64,000 nt of DNA from Prorocentrum cordatum (Eukaryota > Sar > Dinophyceae > Prorocentrales > Prorocentraceae). The stretch lies in contig CAUYUJ010014610.1 of assembly GCA_963575745.1 (NCBI GenBank), forward strand, positions 124,006-188,005, given 5' to 3'. Within the stretch, counting starts at the first letter, position 1. Every line of letters begins with the position of its first letter. Positions 29,541 through 39,452 of this stretch are shown here, piece by piece. Both the position numbers and the translations under genes were made by a program. Under the pieces are notes generated by a model that was not told where the DNA came from, did not search any database, and was given only the letters and a program-made list of their open reading frames with translations.

Positions 29541-32340
29541 ATGGGGGGGGGAAGAGGCCGCAGTGCGGATGAAGTGAGAGGGGAAAAGGAGGGAGGAGGG
29601 AGAGAGGGAGGGAGAGGTCGCGAAGAAATGATCCTGGGGATTAGATTGGGAGTTCCAGGGCCCACGTGACAACACTCGACGTCTGAGGTCTGGGATCTTG
29701 CACCGAGTCCTGGCATCCGTCTGATGATCAGCTTGCAGTGGATGTGTCGAGAAAGGGGTGCGCGCTGTCACAGAGGAGGCCGTGTTGAGAGCCGCCGCAG
29801 AAGACGTGGCACCTCGTTCGTGAGGTGGCGTGGCGAGTCTTGCGAGAGCCAAGGAGGAACGCGAAAGCACAGGGGGGGTGGGGCATCAGCGTACAGGTGC
29901 CTGGTGCGCGCTCGTGCCAACAAGACCGTGATGATCGGGGACAGACGGAAAAAATACACCAAGATCAGCTCCATGGTAGAGGCCCAGGAGTCGCCGCCCC
30001 TGCCTAGCCCGTGCCCGTCTGACGTTTCCCTGTGCCCGGCCTTGCCAGTGCCTGGCCCAGCGGGAACGGGGGGCATCTCCGCTTGGAATCGTGTCCCTGG
30101 CCCCCCTCCCCCGTCTCCTCCCGTCTCATCCTTGCTCCTCGTCCCCTTTCTGATCTACCCGTCCTCCTCTCGTCCCGCCTCGCGCCTCCCTTATCGCGGA
30201 CTCTTTTCATAGACGTTGTTTTGCGCACGTTGTTCAAGAGAGTAGTTACCTTCAGGGCGCGGAGTTGTCTCGAGGGTTGCCTCTCTGGAGGTCACCCTGG
30301 AGGTCCGCGCCTGGAGGACGAGGGCGAGGACGGGGGGGCTCACACTTCTGACACTTACGGCTGGTCCTCGTGGCCGCAGGAGGACGAGCGGATGGAGAAG
30401 GAGGAGACTGGAGCCCACGCGCCGGCCAGGGCCGCCGACGATCTTATTCGGCGCGATTCGATCCAATCTGGCTCGATCCACTGGCGTCGGCATGGGCCAG
30501 CCAGAGCCAGGCGCGGCGATCCGATTTAGGCCTCCGGAGAACAGGACACTGGCAAGTCGGGGAAACGACACGCTTTCCTGCACAGTCAAATTTGGCCGTC
30601 CAGTGCAGATTTTGTTTGCTGCACTGCAGGGATCGCGTCTTAGTCTATGGGGGCTTTTGCAAGTTTTTAGGGCCTATGTCCGCGATTATTATGTCAGTGT
30701 TGCAGTACAGTGTTTCTTTCGTGCCGTCGTCTGGAACAGTTTGGTTTCGAGGGATGTTGGATGTCCCGGTCTAGCATGTCCGGGTCCACGGGGCCCTATC
30801 CGATTTCGATTCGATTCGGGGCAGTTTGTTGGTGATCCGTTCCGATCCGTTTCCGATCCAATCCGATTTTGCGATTCGATCAGGCTTAGGTTTGCCGGCT
30901 CGCATCAGAGCCCAGCAGAGGCGGTAAGTTCGTGGAGCAGGTGGAGTCTCCTGCGGGCTCGTCGCGCTCGTGCCCTCTTTTGCCACCCCGCACGCTCCCA
31001 CAGCATGGGCTGCCATCGTGTGGACGACGCGACAGGCCGACGCTACCATAGGGCCCTGCTGGTATGATCGGCATGGGAAGGCACGAATGGTTCAGAGTCA
31101 ACGTCAGAGGGGGGATGCATCGACCCGCAATCGCCGCCCCATGATCGCCGATGGGGGCATGATAGCCCACCACAGCCAGGATGGCGACACGACGCGTAGG
31201 CAAGGTATGACGGTATGATTTGGGACGATCGGCATGGATACGGAAAGAATTGGGACGAAGGCCGACAGCAGTTCTTGGTCATTTTTAACCGCACTCGTTG
31301 TGGGCTTCGCCGCCGACGTTGTCCATTTGCCGCTTGCCCAACGGTGGCCAGTGTCGGTTTTGGACAACATCTTAATGTTCGGCACCGTACGCATGTTTTC
31401 CGCACCCATTGCCGGCGTGCCAAAAGATTATGCCGCCCTGTATCGCAGGTCCGCCCCAGCATAGTATCATCGTGCTGATCCCCACGTCGTGCTATGTTGC
31501 GTGGCTTGCTTGTTCTATCATACCTCCCTGCCTTGCAGTGCCACGCGGAGTATGTTTCGCTGGACCGCGTGCCGGATCTGAAGCTCTTTCTCGTTGCCGC
31601 TGCGATTTGTGTGTCGTTCGTCTCCGCAGCCAATCCATTCAATCTGCCCGAATTGCTCCCTCGCGACACCGAGGACGTCGCCCCCTTCCAGCTGGCAGTT
31701 GGAAATATCATTCGTCTCCATTTTGACGGGCTGCAGCGGCGCCCAGTGAAGAAGAAGAAGCCATGCCCTGAGGCCAACGCCAGAAAGCCGAGGAAATCGA
31801 AGGCTCAGAAGAGGGCCGAGAAGAAGGCAAAGCTAGAGGCAGTGAAGGCTTCCTTGTGCTTGACTTGTTCCATGGTTTGTGCTCAGGTAATTGGCGCGGA
31901 CGCAAGGTATGTGATGATAGTTGTGCGTTCGGTTTGTTAAGTTGCGACTGTTTTTGCCTCGCCACCTGCGAACACTGCCGCGGATACTGATGCTATGTTA
32001 TCTGCCTCGCCCTCGCCGTCCTTTTTTTTGTTCTCTCTCTCTCTCTGTCTCTCTCTCCTTCTGCACCTCTTTTCTTCTGCTGGGCCTACCACAACGCGTT
32101 TTCACTCGCTGCCGCCCTTTCTGAATTCTTCTGGCCCTTTCTCTCATACATTTCCGCGGAGCCCCAGCTGCTGCTCCCCCCCCGCCCCTGGGAGCGCAGG
32201 ATCACCGCAGCTGTCCAGGCTCCCGCCCGCTCAGCCCACTCTACGCAGTCTTTTCCGAAGTTGGCCGCTGCCGTGAGGGCACGAAACCGCTGGAAACCGG
32301 CGCAGGCACATATTGGTTTTTGTCATGTGAAAAGTTAGGG
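29541..32340. other. No gene recognised; purine and pyrimidine tracts
   Basis: 29555-29632 is purine-rich (GGGAGGAGGGAGAGAGGGAG), directly 5' of the spliced-leader relic of LINE B. 30095-30190 is C/T-rich. 30797-30885 repeats GATCCGTTCCGATCC/GATTCGATTC phrases. A plus-strand frame at 31494-31940 has a hydrophobic stretch (LKLFLVAAAICVSFVSAANP) and then RKPRKSKAQKRAEKKAKLEA, but no family. 32020-32065 is (CT)n. A CAAG/GTATGT sequence at 31903-31912 looks like a splice donor, without a partner I can defend. Confidence 0.45.
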
Positions 32341-32566
32341 TGGCGAGGTAGGGCATGATGTGGCCCGCGGAGGGTATGGGGAGCACAAGCAGTTATACAA
32401 AATTCAATACAGAGAATTCGAAGGGACCTGAGGATATTCCAACTCGTGATACCACCGGAGGGCACGGTGACGGATATTAGTGATAGCACCGGACGCATTC
32501 GTAGTCTCACCAGTGATACTATGAGTAGTAGGTTGCCTACGATGTAGCATTCGCAGTCGTGGTACC

Positions 32567-32690
32567 TTCAGGTGGAGCCCCCCATGGGGCCCCGAAGGGT
32601 GTGAGGGTGTGCCGAAATGGTTGTCCAGGACACAGGCGGACTGCGCCATTGGAACTTCAGGTGGAGCTCCTTGTAGAGCCACGAAGCGCT
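32567..32690 (-). repeat. Dispersed ~1.5 units of the 88-bp satellite, reversed
   Basis: CAGGTGGAGCCCCCCATGGG, then CGAAGGGTGTGAGG and TGCCGAAATGG, and a second CAGGTGGAGCTCCTTGTAGA with GCCACGAAGCG. These match the reverse complement of the 13.5-14.3 kb array (GGTGGAGCTCCCTATGGGGC, CACGAAGCGTG, CGCCGAAAT). The copy abuts a GAT microsatellite. Confidence 0.7.
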
Positions 32691-32845
32691 GATGATGATG
32701 ATGATGATCATGAGGATGATGAGTATGGTGATGATGATGGTTATGGTGGTGATGATGATTATGATGAGGATGATGGTGATGATGGTGGTAATGATGACGA
32801 TGACGATGACGATGACGATGGCGATAGCGATGATGACTTGACTTG
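32691..32845. repeat. (GAT)n-type microsatellite
   Basis: Imperfect GATGAT/GGTGAT/GACGAT units over about 155 bp. Lies 178 bp from the 3' end of LINE C. Confidence 0.95.
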
Positions 32846-33022
32846 CGCTGGCTATAGTTGGTGCCTGGAGCTCTTCAGTGACTGCTGCTGTGTCGAGAAA
32901 AATTCCAGCAGCACGAGGCGTGTTGCCTCTGCTGAGAGGGGAGAAAAACTCACACCAGGAGAAAGGGATCCCCTGTCATCACGGATGCTGACGCGAAAAA
33001 GCGTCTCGATATGAATCGTGTT

Positions 33023-34117
33023 CTACTTGTGTCGTCGGACTTTCTCTGGGCGCTGGTGTCCGAAGGGGTCCCGCGGGCCAGTTCCACGCATGCGTGCGCC
33101 AGGGCCGCGCGAGGGCGGGGCTAGTGCGCGCGCCCGGGTGTCGCCGCGAAGATTAGCGGCCTTCAGCGCGATGCGGTCTCGCAAATCCGCGGCGGATATC
33201 TCCTCCGCGCTACACTCGGGCAGCTCTCCTGCGAGCATCGCGGCGCGACACGCTTTGGAAGAGAATTGTAAGTGGTGCAGCGCCCTATGGCGGGTGTGGT
33301 AATCTGCACCACAGGCTGGGCACACTGATCCACTGCAGAAACTACGAGCAGTCATTATCCTGCCGTGCTTGCGTCTCAAATGCGCGGCCGAGCCTTGCGG
33401 ACCCTTGCACTGCTGGCCGCAGGCGGGGCAAGTGAGGAGAGGCTTGGCCGAGGCAGCCGGAGGGGGAGGGGTGTGTTTCCCCCTCAGCCTGCTCGTGGCC
33501 GCGAACTGCTCCAGGTCGTAGAGCAGCATCTGCGCCGACGGGGGCTTCGGGAGAGCCTCGACCATCATCTGGACTACCTTTGGCGCTGCCGTGAAGTGGG
33601 ATGCGAGCTGGGAGAGCCTCCGGGCCCGGATCATCGACGCGAGGAGCGGGGCGTGCATCTTCTGCCTGACCTCCTCGTCGGTGGCCGTGTCAGGGGCCCC
33701 GTAGCGCATGTCGCCCGAGATCTTCCTGAGGACACGATGGCACTGGCCATTCATAATGGCCACGGCTTGAGGGTCGTCTCCACGCCAGGCTGATATGCCG
33801 TAGTGACTCTTCGAGAAAATCAAGCTTGTAGCTAAAGTCGATCGCGTGGAACACCGAAGGAAGTTACAACCAAAAATGTGCACCGCTAGGGGGGCGTAGG
33901 TTTGCTGGGCCTTGGACGTCTTTTGCTTGGCATCCAAGATGTGCCGACCAGACGCTTGCAGCGTTGTGCCGAGGTGCGGGAAATCATGTACAACTTCGAG
34001 CTCTAGTCCTGCAGGTGATCGATTGACCGACCGCCTCATGGAGAGGCGACGTGTCCTCCAGTCGTACGGGAGCCCTGGCCGTAGATCTGCGCCATGATCG
34101 CAGATTTTCCAGGTCAC
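33023..34117 (-). CDS. LINE C C-terminal region with two zinc fingers
   Basis: The protein after the RT: ELEVVHDFPHLGTTLQASG, LIFSKSHYGISAW and CHRVLRKISGDMRYG blocks (thumb and connection), then LTCPACGQQCKGPQGSAAHL with RRKHG (a C2H2 finger, about residues 229-253) and CPACGADYHTRHRALHHLQF with SSKAC (a second, C2HC-like finger), then an Arg/Ala-rich tail ending RRHK. C2H2 fingers at this position occur in some LINE ORF2 proteins and probably bind nucleic acid. Open over 365 codons without a lesion after the GTGTG slip. Confidence 0.75.
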   Translation of the reverse strand: MTWKICDHGADLRPGLPYDWRTRRLSMRRSVNRSPAGLELEVVHDFPHLGTTLQASGRHILDAKQKTSKAQQTYAPLAVHIFGCNFLRCSTRSTLATSLIFSKSHYGISAWRGDDPQAVAIMNGQCHRVLRKISGDMRYGAPDTATDEEVRQKMHAPLLASMIRARRLSQLASHFTAAPKVVQMMVEALPKPPSAQMLLYDLEQFAATSRLRGKHTPPPPAASAKPLLTCPACGQQCKGPQGSAAHLRRKHGRIMTARSFCSGSVCPACGADYHTRHRALHHLQFSSKACRAAMLAGELPECSAEEISAADLRDRIALKAANLRGDTRARALAPPSRGPGARMRGTGPRDPFGHQRPEKVRRHK

Positions 34118-35304
34118 ACGTTGATCACGAAGCCGACCCTGCGGATTTCTTCGGTGATGATGTTCACTGCCGGGTCCACTTGGGCGAGCAACTCTTGCGG
34201 AAAGTCGGCCAAGAGCTCAAATGTGACGTCGTCTACATATTGCTCGTGGTTGGGAACCTGTTGCAAAGTGACGTGATCGGCGCTGCTGTCGAAATCAGTT
34301 GCCCAGGGCACGGCGGCGTGCATGGACCTCTTCATGCTGAGCTGGATGCCGCTCCCCTGGAATCTGTGCCGCACTCGCTTGAGGGTCAGCTCGTAGGCTG
34401 TGCTGAAGCACGCCGCGCCGAGCCGACAGCCCTGACGAGGGCCACGGTTTGCGGCGACCACAGGGCCCGGTTTACCTCGCACCTGGAACCACGTACCGGA
34501 GTGGAGGTCAGCAGCCCTTGCGGTGGCGTGCTCGTCCATGCCCGCCGTTCGGAGGAGCGAGGGGTTGTTCTGCAGGTGGTGCTGGGTCTCGTCGGCCACG
34601 TCACGCGGGACGCCTAGATCATGCAGCTGATCCGCAAGTACGTGTAGCTGTCGGTGACCAGCTCCGTAGAGGCACTCCCGGATGATGTTGTCAAAGGCTT
34701 TGGCCAGGTCGAGGAATATGATGGCCCAGCCCTGGCGCATGTGGATTGCTCTTTCTACGAAGGTTTGCAATCCGACGGTCAGGAGAAGCGTGCCTCGTCC
34801 TGGGACTGCGCCACACTGCGCATCCCCTACTGCATCCGGCAGTACTTGGTAGACAGGGTCCGACATCTGCATGGTGTAGAGCTTGGACAGGTGGTCGGAA
34901 ACCAAGATGCCGCGACCCTGCAGGGGCAAGAGGATATCGCCCTCGCGCTTCCAGATGTCGAAGATCTTGCCCCCCGTGATTCTGACTGGGAGCTGGCATC
35001 GAGAGGCAGAGAGGTCGAAAAGCGGCAGGAACGTGTCGAGCGACGCCTCGTCGCCAGCACGCCATACCGAGATGCCGGTGCCATCGGGGCCCAAGCCTTT
35101 CTTGGGGTTCCGCCTCCACATGTCCGCTTTGACGCGGGCGCGCTCCATGGATATCCCTTCGGGAGGCACTGGGACCTTAGGGGGGTTGGCGAGCAACTGG
35201 TCCATGGAAATGACTTGCCTTGCAGACAGTACGGCCCAATGCTGGCGCCATCGGTCCAATATGTCCTGGGGGTCAAGAAGGAGTCGGCCATCTTCACGAC
35301 GCAC
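34114..35304 (-). CDS. LINE C reverse transcriptase
   Basis: 397 codons with a complete palm: KKGLGPDGTGISVWRAG (fingers, about 68-84), motif A GWAIIFLDLAKAFDNI (192-207), motif B NRGPRQGCRLGAACF (286-300) and motif C NHEQYVDDVTFEL (352-364). All three catalytic Asp are present. The frame is open upstream of 35304 (RHDNKTLYETTREIRAPRGQ), so the listed GTG-type start is not a true start and the RT is part of a longer ORF2. The upstream linker QVRSALRADRQQWADHLAAR lies in another frame ending near 35402. The frame stops at 34114 because of a slip in GTGTG; the protein continues as TWKICDHGADL. This is the best-preserved RT in the window. Confidence 0.85.
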   Translation of the reverse strand: MRREDGRLLLDPQDILDRWRQHWAVLSARQVISMDQLLANPPKVPVPPEGISMERARVKADMWRRNPKKGLGPDGTGISVWRAGDEASLDTFLPLFDLSASRCQLPVRITGGKIFDIWKREGDILLPLQGRGILVSDHLSKLYTMQMSDPVYQVLPDAVGDAQCGAVPGRGTLLLTVGLQTFVERAIHMRQGWAIIFLDLAKAFDNIIRECLYGAGHRQLHVLADQLHDLGVPRDVADETQHHLQNNPSLLRTAGMDEHATARAADLHSGTWFQVRGKPGPVVAANRGPRQGCRLGAACFSTAYELTLKRVRHRFQGSGIQLSMKRSMHAAVPWATDFDSSADHVTLQQVPNHEQYVDDVTFELLADFPQELLAQVDPAVNIITEEIRRVGFVINV

Positions 35305-35451
35305 GGCACGGAGCGCACGCTGCCCCCGAGGTGCGCGAATCTCACGCGTGGTCTCGTAGAGGGTCTTGTTATCGTGCCGGTCGTCTGCCCCCCTACGCCC
35401 TTGCGGCGAGGTGATCAGCCCACTGCTGGCGATCGGCTCTTAACGCTGATC

Positions 35452-36160
35452 TTACCTGGTTGCGGTGGCGCACCAGCTGCTGGGCGTGGACGGCCTCGGA
35501 ATGCAGGGTGTGCTGGATGGGCTTGCGCTGGAGGCATCGCGAAGTTTGAGACCGTCCAGACGCCGTTTTGGGGGTCCGCGAGGCAGTCGCTTGCCCCCCA
35601 GCCTGCTCGCCCAGACCACGCGGTGGTCGCCCCTAGTGGAGAAGGCCGCGGGGCCCTGCTCAACTCCCGCGGCGACGGACTTCCGGAGCCACCGATCCGT
35701 GACCCATATATGGTCAGAGCGTTTCGGGGAGAGGGAGTTGCCGAACCACGTCGGCTCGGTGCTATCATGCCACTCTGCGACGTCTGTCCAGGCGAAGGCC
35801 TCCATGAGTTCTGCGGGGAACAGCACTTGGCATTGCAGCCCTTGGCGCCGTCGTGGTCGTTAGCGTCGATGAATGCCAGGAGCCTGCTCGGGCGGTTCAT
35901 CTTGTCCAGTTCGGTTTCGAGCTCCGCCCAAAAAGCTTCTCCTCACAAGGGGGCCACCGCCTCTGGGGCATGGGCGCTGACGGCCGAGAAGGCCAACCCC
36001 AGCTTGGAAGGTTCCAGGCGCAGGGTCCCGGCGCTCCTGGGATGGCATCCCATGCCGGCGAGGAAATTTTGAAGGGACCTGCGAAGCCGGATCTGCGCGC
36101 CGCCCTGGCCGTCCGCGGTCGCCGAGGACGCGAAGGCGAAGTGATGCCAGAGGTCGATGC
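35452..36160 (-). pseudogene. LINE C endonuclease domain, partial
   Basis: The frame reads ATADGQGGAQIRLRRSLQNF, LGLAFSAVSAHAPEAVAPL-stop, then GEAFWAELETELDKMNRPSR and LLAFIDANDHDG (the GDxN-type motif, here IDAN). After a frameshift near 35820 it gives FAWTDVAEWHDSTEPTWFG, KRSDHIWVTDRWL and STRGDHRVVWASR, the SDH-containing C-terminal block of the EEP fold. The internal TGA at about 35948 and the frameshift abolish function. The N-terminal part with the LQE motif is missing. Confidence 0.7.
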
Positions 36161-36186
36161 ACCGGTTGCCCTCGATGCGGCCTTCC

Positions 36187-36315
36187 TGGGCGATGATGAT
36201 GATGATGATGGTGGTGGTGATGGTAATGATGGCCATGGTGATGACGATGACGATGATTACTATGATGATGACGATGGCGATGACGGCGATAACGATGTGG
36301 ATGCTGATGATGATG
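36187..36315. repeat. (GAT)n-type microsatellite at the LINE C 5' junction
   Basis: GATGATGATG units with GGT, GGC and GAC variants. They begin where the LINE C homology stops. Confidence 0.92.
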
Positions 36316-36758
36316 GCGAGGAGACAGGGGGGGAGAGGAAAGAAGGAACGCGGGGCGCTGTTTCTTGAGGCCTTCGCTGGACCCCCCCCCAGGGGGCCGC
36401 GAAACATGCGGGGGGTGCGCCAACGGGGCGGGCACGCGGAAAGCAGGGGCAGCGATGGGAGGGGGGGGGGAAGCGAGACAGGACGGAGAAAGGTCAGCAT
36501 TGCGAGGCCGCGATGGGGGCAGATTTTCATCGAGCCTTCGACCGATGGGCTAGATTGCCGAGGCAGACCCGGGCGACGAGCGATCGGGCGCGATCCCTCC
36601 TCAAGTTGACGCTGATTGAGCTCAGAGCCGCACGTCCGTTGGGCTGGGGCCTAACCTCAGGAGGTGATTGACACCCCCCTTCGGCAAAAAAACAATAAGA
36701 CTTCCCGCGCTGGGAAGCGTTATCCCGGCGCCCGCCGTCAGGGGAGGGGTGTGTGTGT
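36316..36758. other. No gene recognised, in the strand-switch region
   Basis: G-rich spacer (GGGGGAGAGG, CCCCCCCCCAGGGGGCCGCG) between LINE C and the next microsatellite. Ends in GTGTGTGTG before the G21 run. No coding motif on either strand. Confidence 0.5.
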
Positions 36759-36779
36759 GGGGGGGGGGGGGGGGGGGGG
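36759..36779. repeat. Poly-G run (G21)
   Basis: Exactly 21 consecutive G following GTGTGTGT. Confidence 0.95.
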
Positions 36780-36783
36780 AAGG

Positions 36784-37127
36784 GTGATGATGGCGATGAT
36801 GACGCTGATGATGACGATGGCGATGTGGTGCTGATGATGATGATGGCGATGGCGATGGCGATGATGATGATGCTGCTGATGATGATAATGCTGATGGTGA
36901 TGGCGACGGTAATGGTGATGTTGATGATCAGGATGATGTTGATGATGATGGTGATGGTGATGATGATTGTGACGATGACGCTGCTGATGATGATTGTGAT
37001 GGTGAGTGCGATGGCTATGGCGATGATGATGTCGACGACGCGGCGGAGGAGAAGGAGGGGGGGGAGGAGGAGAAGGAGGATGAGGAGAAGGAGGGGGAGG
37101 GGGAATGAGCAGGAGGAGGGAGAGGAG
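36784..37127. repeat. (GAT)n microsatellite followed by a polypurine tract
   Basis: 36784-37035 is an imperfect GATGATGGCGATG repeat. 37036-37127 is almost pure purine (GGAGGAGAAGGAGGGGGG), running into the first 286-bp direct repeat. Confidence 0.92.
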
Positions 37128-37415
37128 GGGGAGCCGTTACCATGCGCTCCCTGCCGCCGTTTATGTACATCTATAACCGCGCTTGAATACATGCCTGACC
37201 GAAGCCATTTCGGATCGGGGAAAAAGGGCCCGCGCGCGCCCCCGCGCGCGCTTTGCTTGCGCAACTCATACTCTATGTTCCACATTGCTTTACGGACATT
37301 CGAACCTTTACTACTTTCCGACATGCCCTTGGATCCGCTACGATGGACCCCAACATTACGACCGGTACTACCTGGTGATTTGTGCCCTCTTGGGCTTAAG
37401 TTGGGTAAAGATGGG
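37128..37415 (+). repeat. Dispersed direct repeat, copy 1 (288 bp)
   Basis: About 85 % identical by eye to 60781-61066, same orientation. Shared landmarks: GCTCCCTGCCGCCGTTTATG (with GATCCC in copy 2), CCGAAGCCATTTCGGATCGG (a small hairpin, CCGAA/TTCGG), GCGCGCGCCCCCGCGCGCGC, ACGGACATTCGAA and GGGCTTAAGTTGGGTAAAGA at the right end. The ends are not TG...CA. Its function is unknown: it could be an LTR-like terminal repeat, a MITE/SINE or a conserved promoter/3' region. Confidence 0.85.
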
Positions 37416-38294
37416 TCATCGGCCGAAAGCCCCAATCCAAGGGCGACCGACCATCTCGGCCGCCTTGGGGCAAGTGACAACACCTACTCACATGATGAGA
37501 AGAATGACGGAGGTGATCTCGACCCGACAGAGCTAGGCAGGCATAGGGTTCAAGTTGGCGGACCGAAGCAGTCGACCTCCCAACGCATCCAAGCACCAGA
37601 GAAGACGATATTGGGGAGTTCCATCGCACCCGCGCGTCAGCTTTCCCCTGCTGAGCGGGGCAGCACAGCCATCCTGAAGCTGGCGTCGAGGAACCCGCGC
37701 GCCCTCGTTCGTGATTCTTCTCTTGCCAGCGACACGATGCGAGATGGCGGCGCCCCAATCAACCGCGGGCGGCAAGATGCGCCTCTTCCCGACGACGACT
37801 CAGACGAGAAAGAGGAATGGCACGGAGGCAAAGGTCGCCCACGCAACGCATTGTCCGACAATGGCGCGCAAGCCGACGTCGTGAACTCCAGCTCGCCCGA
37901 CGAGGAGGGCGACGCCAAGACTCCAACCAATAAGGGGGAGACAGTGCCCGCGTCGAGCTCGTCGGGGATCCTCGAGACATCGACCCGTGAAGGCGCGCCG
38001 CAGAAGCGCACGGCGGACCGTGTCCGACACGCGGAAAAGAGCATGAACCCCGTTGACGACGGCACCCGCGCGGAAGACCGAGGGGCCTCATCCGGGGGGG
38101 CCGCGACAGACGCACGGCATGGGAATGCCCCGAGAGAAGATCCGAGAAACATAAAGCTATCCCCATGCGAGAAGCGCCCAAGGACTGAGCCTGGCGGCCC
38201 GGGCGCCCATGGCGAACCCGCCCCAGCCCCTCGTGCCAGATCCCGCGGGAGGCAGCTCTTCGATTTACCGAGCTTAATCTCCCAGAGGTATTGA
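37416..38294 (+). CDS. Hypothetical hydrophilic protein
   Basis: The open frame continues from within the direct repeat without a clear start; the first Met after it is at about 37738 (MRDGGAPINRGRQDAP). The sequence is hydrophilic and acidic/basic mixed (LPDDDSDEKEEWHGGKG, SSPDEEGDAKTPTNKGE), with RTADRVRHAEKSMNP and a C-terminal RGRQLFDLPSLISQRY. No family recognised. It precedes the zinc-binding coiled-coil ORF on the same strand by about 100 nt. It could be the first ORF of the composite element or a disordered host protein. Confidence 0.4.
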   Translation, partial: SSAESPNPRATDHLGRLGASDNTYSHDEKNDGGDLDPTELGRHRVQVGGPKQSTSQRIQAPEKTILGSSIAPARQLSPAERGSTAILKLASRNPRALVRDSSLASDTMRDGGAPINRGRQDAPLPDDDSDEKEEWHGGKGRPRNALSDNGAQADVVNSSSPDEEGDAKTPTNKGETVPASSSSGILETSTREGAPQKRTADRVRHAEKSMNPVDDGTRAEDRGASSGGAATDARHGNAPREDPRNIKLSPCEKRPRTEPGGPGAHGEPAPAPRARSRGRQLFDLPSLISQRY

Positions 38295-38390
38295 TCGGGA
38301 AAGGGCGGTCGTAGCCGCAATTCAAGGGGATCGCACCACAGTTCATTTCTCTCGAGGTCATCGGCGCCCCGATTCACAATAGGAGAAATT

Positions 38391-39452
38391 GTGCTCACCG
38401 CGGGCCAGGTTGCGCAAGCGGCCACGGGAACTGCTGTCCGGACAGAGCGACCGATACTCGACAGTGCCAGAAGCTTGTGTGCCGAGGTTGTTCATTTCAA
38501 TGCTCCGTGCAATCTGGGCTACTTGTGCCATGAGTGTCTGCCTCCGAAACAGCACAACTGGTTTGCTTGCAAAAACCACGAGTGGGGGCAACAGCAGGAG
38601 ATGAGGCAACATCAAAGAGAACAAGAACGCCTCTCTGAGATCGCAACCATGCGCGCCGTGCTGGCTGACGCGGAAGCTAATCAGAAAATGCAAACCGAAC
38701 TCATTACACAGCAAGCGGAATACGAACTCGATGTAATCTTTCGAAGGGAAGAGGAGGATAATGTTGCCTTCCATGAGGCTGCGCTCTTGGCGGACCGCGA
38801 GGCTATGGAGCAAAAGAAAGCTGAACAAGCCATTGCCGAACAGGCCCGTCTCGCCCTCCGGGGGGCGCAAGACAGGGAAGCCAGGCTTGAGGGACAGATC
38901 CGTCTGAGGCTCCAGGAGGCTACTGCGGTGCGTGAACAATCGGTCTCCAAAGCGGAACAGATTACAGTGATGTCTATTGCTGAGAGGCGCCACCTGGAGG
39001 AGAAAGCCGCCAACGCGCGAGAGACGGCTCAGTCTACCCTTCGCAACGCTCAGACAATGCAGCTACGACTCGAGAGTGAGGCAAGGGAATCACAAGCTGG
39101 CGCTGCCAAGATACATGCTGAACTCAAGCTAGTCTCGGCATCCGCGACGGCAATCCGGGAGGAAGCCTGCGGGGGGGCCAAAGCACTGTCGCGAGCAAGG
39201 GCTGAAGCCCTCGAGGAACAGGAATCGGCCACTCGCCGGGCGGCAGAGCTGAGATCCACGCATCAACGCGCTCAGCGCATCGCGGCGACTTCGCAAGCCG
39301 GCCATGCCAGCGCGAGGATCGAGGCGGTAGAGCAGTTCAGGCCATGTGAAACGCCGAGATGCAGGCCCGCTTGGAAGTCCAATCAGCAAAACAACACTTC
39401 CAGAGGGAAGCTGTTTCAAATGTGCAGGAATGGGAATTTCAACGTGAGCTGA
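38391..39452 (+). CDS. Zinc-binding, long coiled-coil protein
   Basis: The start shown is GTG; the frame opens near there and no upstream ATG is better. The N-terminus has CNLGYLCHECLPPKQHNWFA then CKNH, a Cys/His cluster (C, CxxC, C, H) likely to bind one or two zincs. Then about 250 residues of heptad-rich helix follow: EMRQHQREQERLSEIATMRA, EQKKAEQAIAEQARLALRGA, RARAEALEEQESATRRAAEL. This resembles a Gag-like or ORF1-like assembly protein. It breaks near 39360, where MQARLEVQSAKQHFQREAVS continues the coil in another frame. It lies upstream of the copia-like gag and is probably part of the same element, by orientation only. Confidence 0.5.
   Translation: MLTAGQVAQAATGTAVRTERPILDSARSLCAEVVHFNAPCNLGYLCHECLPPKQHNWFACKNHEWGQQQEMRQHQREQERLSEIATMRAVLADAEANQKMQTELITQQAEYELDVIFRREEEDNVAFHEAALLADREAMEQKKAEQAIAEQARLALRGAQDREARLEGQIRLRLQEATAVREQSVSKAEQITVMSIAERRHLEEKAANARETAQSTLRNAQTMQLRLESEARESQAGAAKIHAELKLVSASATAIREEACGGAKALSRARAEALEEQESATRRAAELRSTHQRAQRIAATSQAGHASARIEAVEQFRPCETPRCRPAWKSNQQNNTSRGKLFQMCRNGNFNVS

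Larger units (their letters stand above)
33023..36185 (-). mobile_element. LINE C: 5'-truncated APE-type non-LTR retrotransposon
   Basis: About 3.2 kb, minus strand: partial APE-type endonuclease (about 36160-35450), RT (35410-34114) and a C-terminal region with two zinc fingers (34117-33023). The element starts inside the endonuclease domain, at the edge of a GAT microsatellite (36187). This is consistent with ordinary 5' truncation or with insertion or recombination at the microsatellite. It has an in-frame TGA, a break near 35400 and a break at GTGTG (34114-34118), so it is inactive. Confidence 0.85.

Noticed and set aside
38308-38330. CGTAGCC...TTCAAG before the coiled-coil ORF as a decayed spliced leader
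   Set aside because: Needs a 3-nt deletion and mismatches in the core; not distinguishable from chance.
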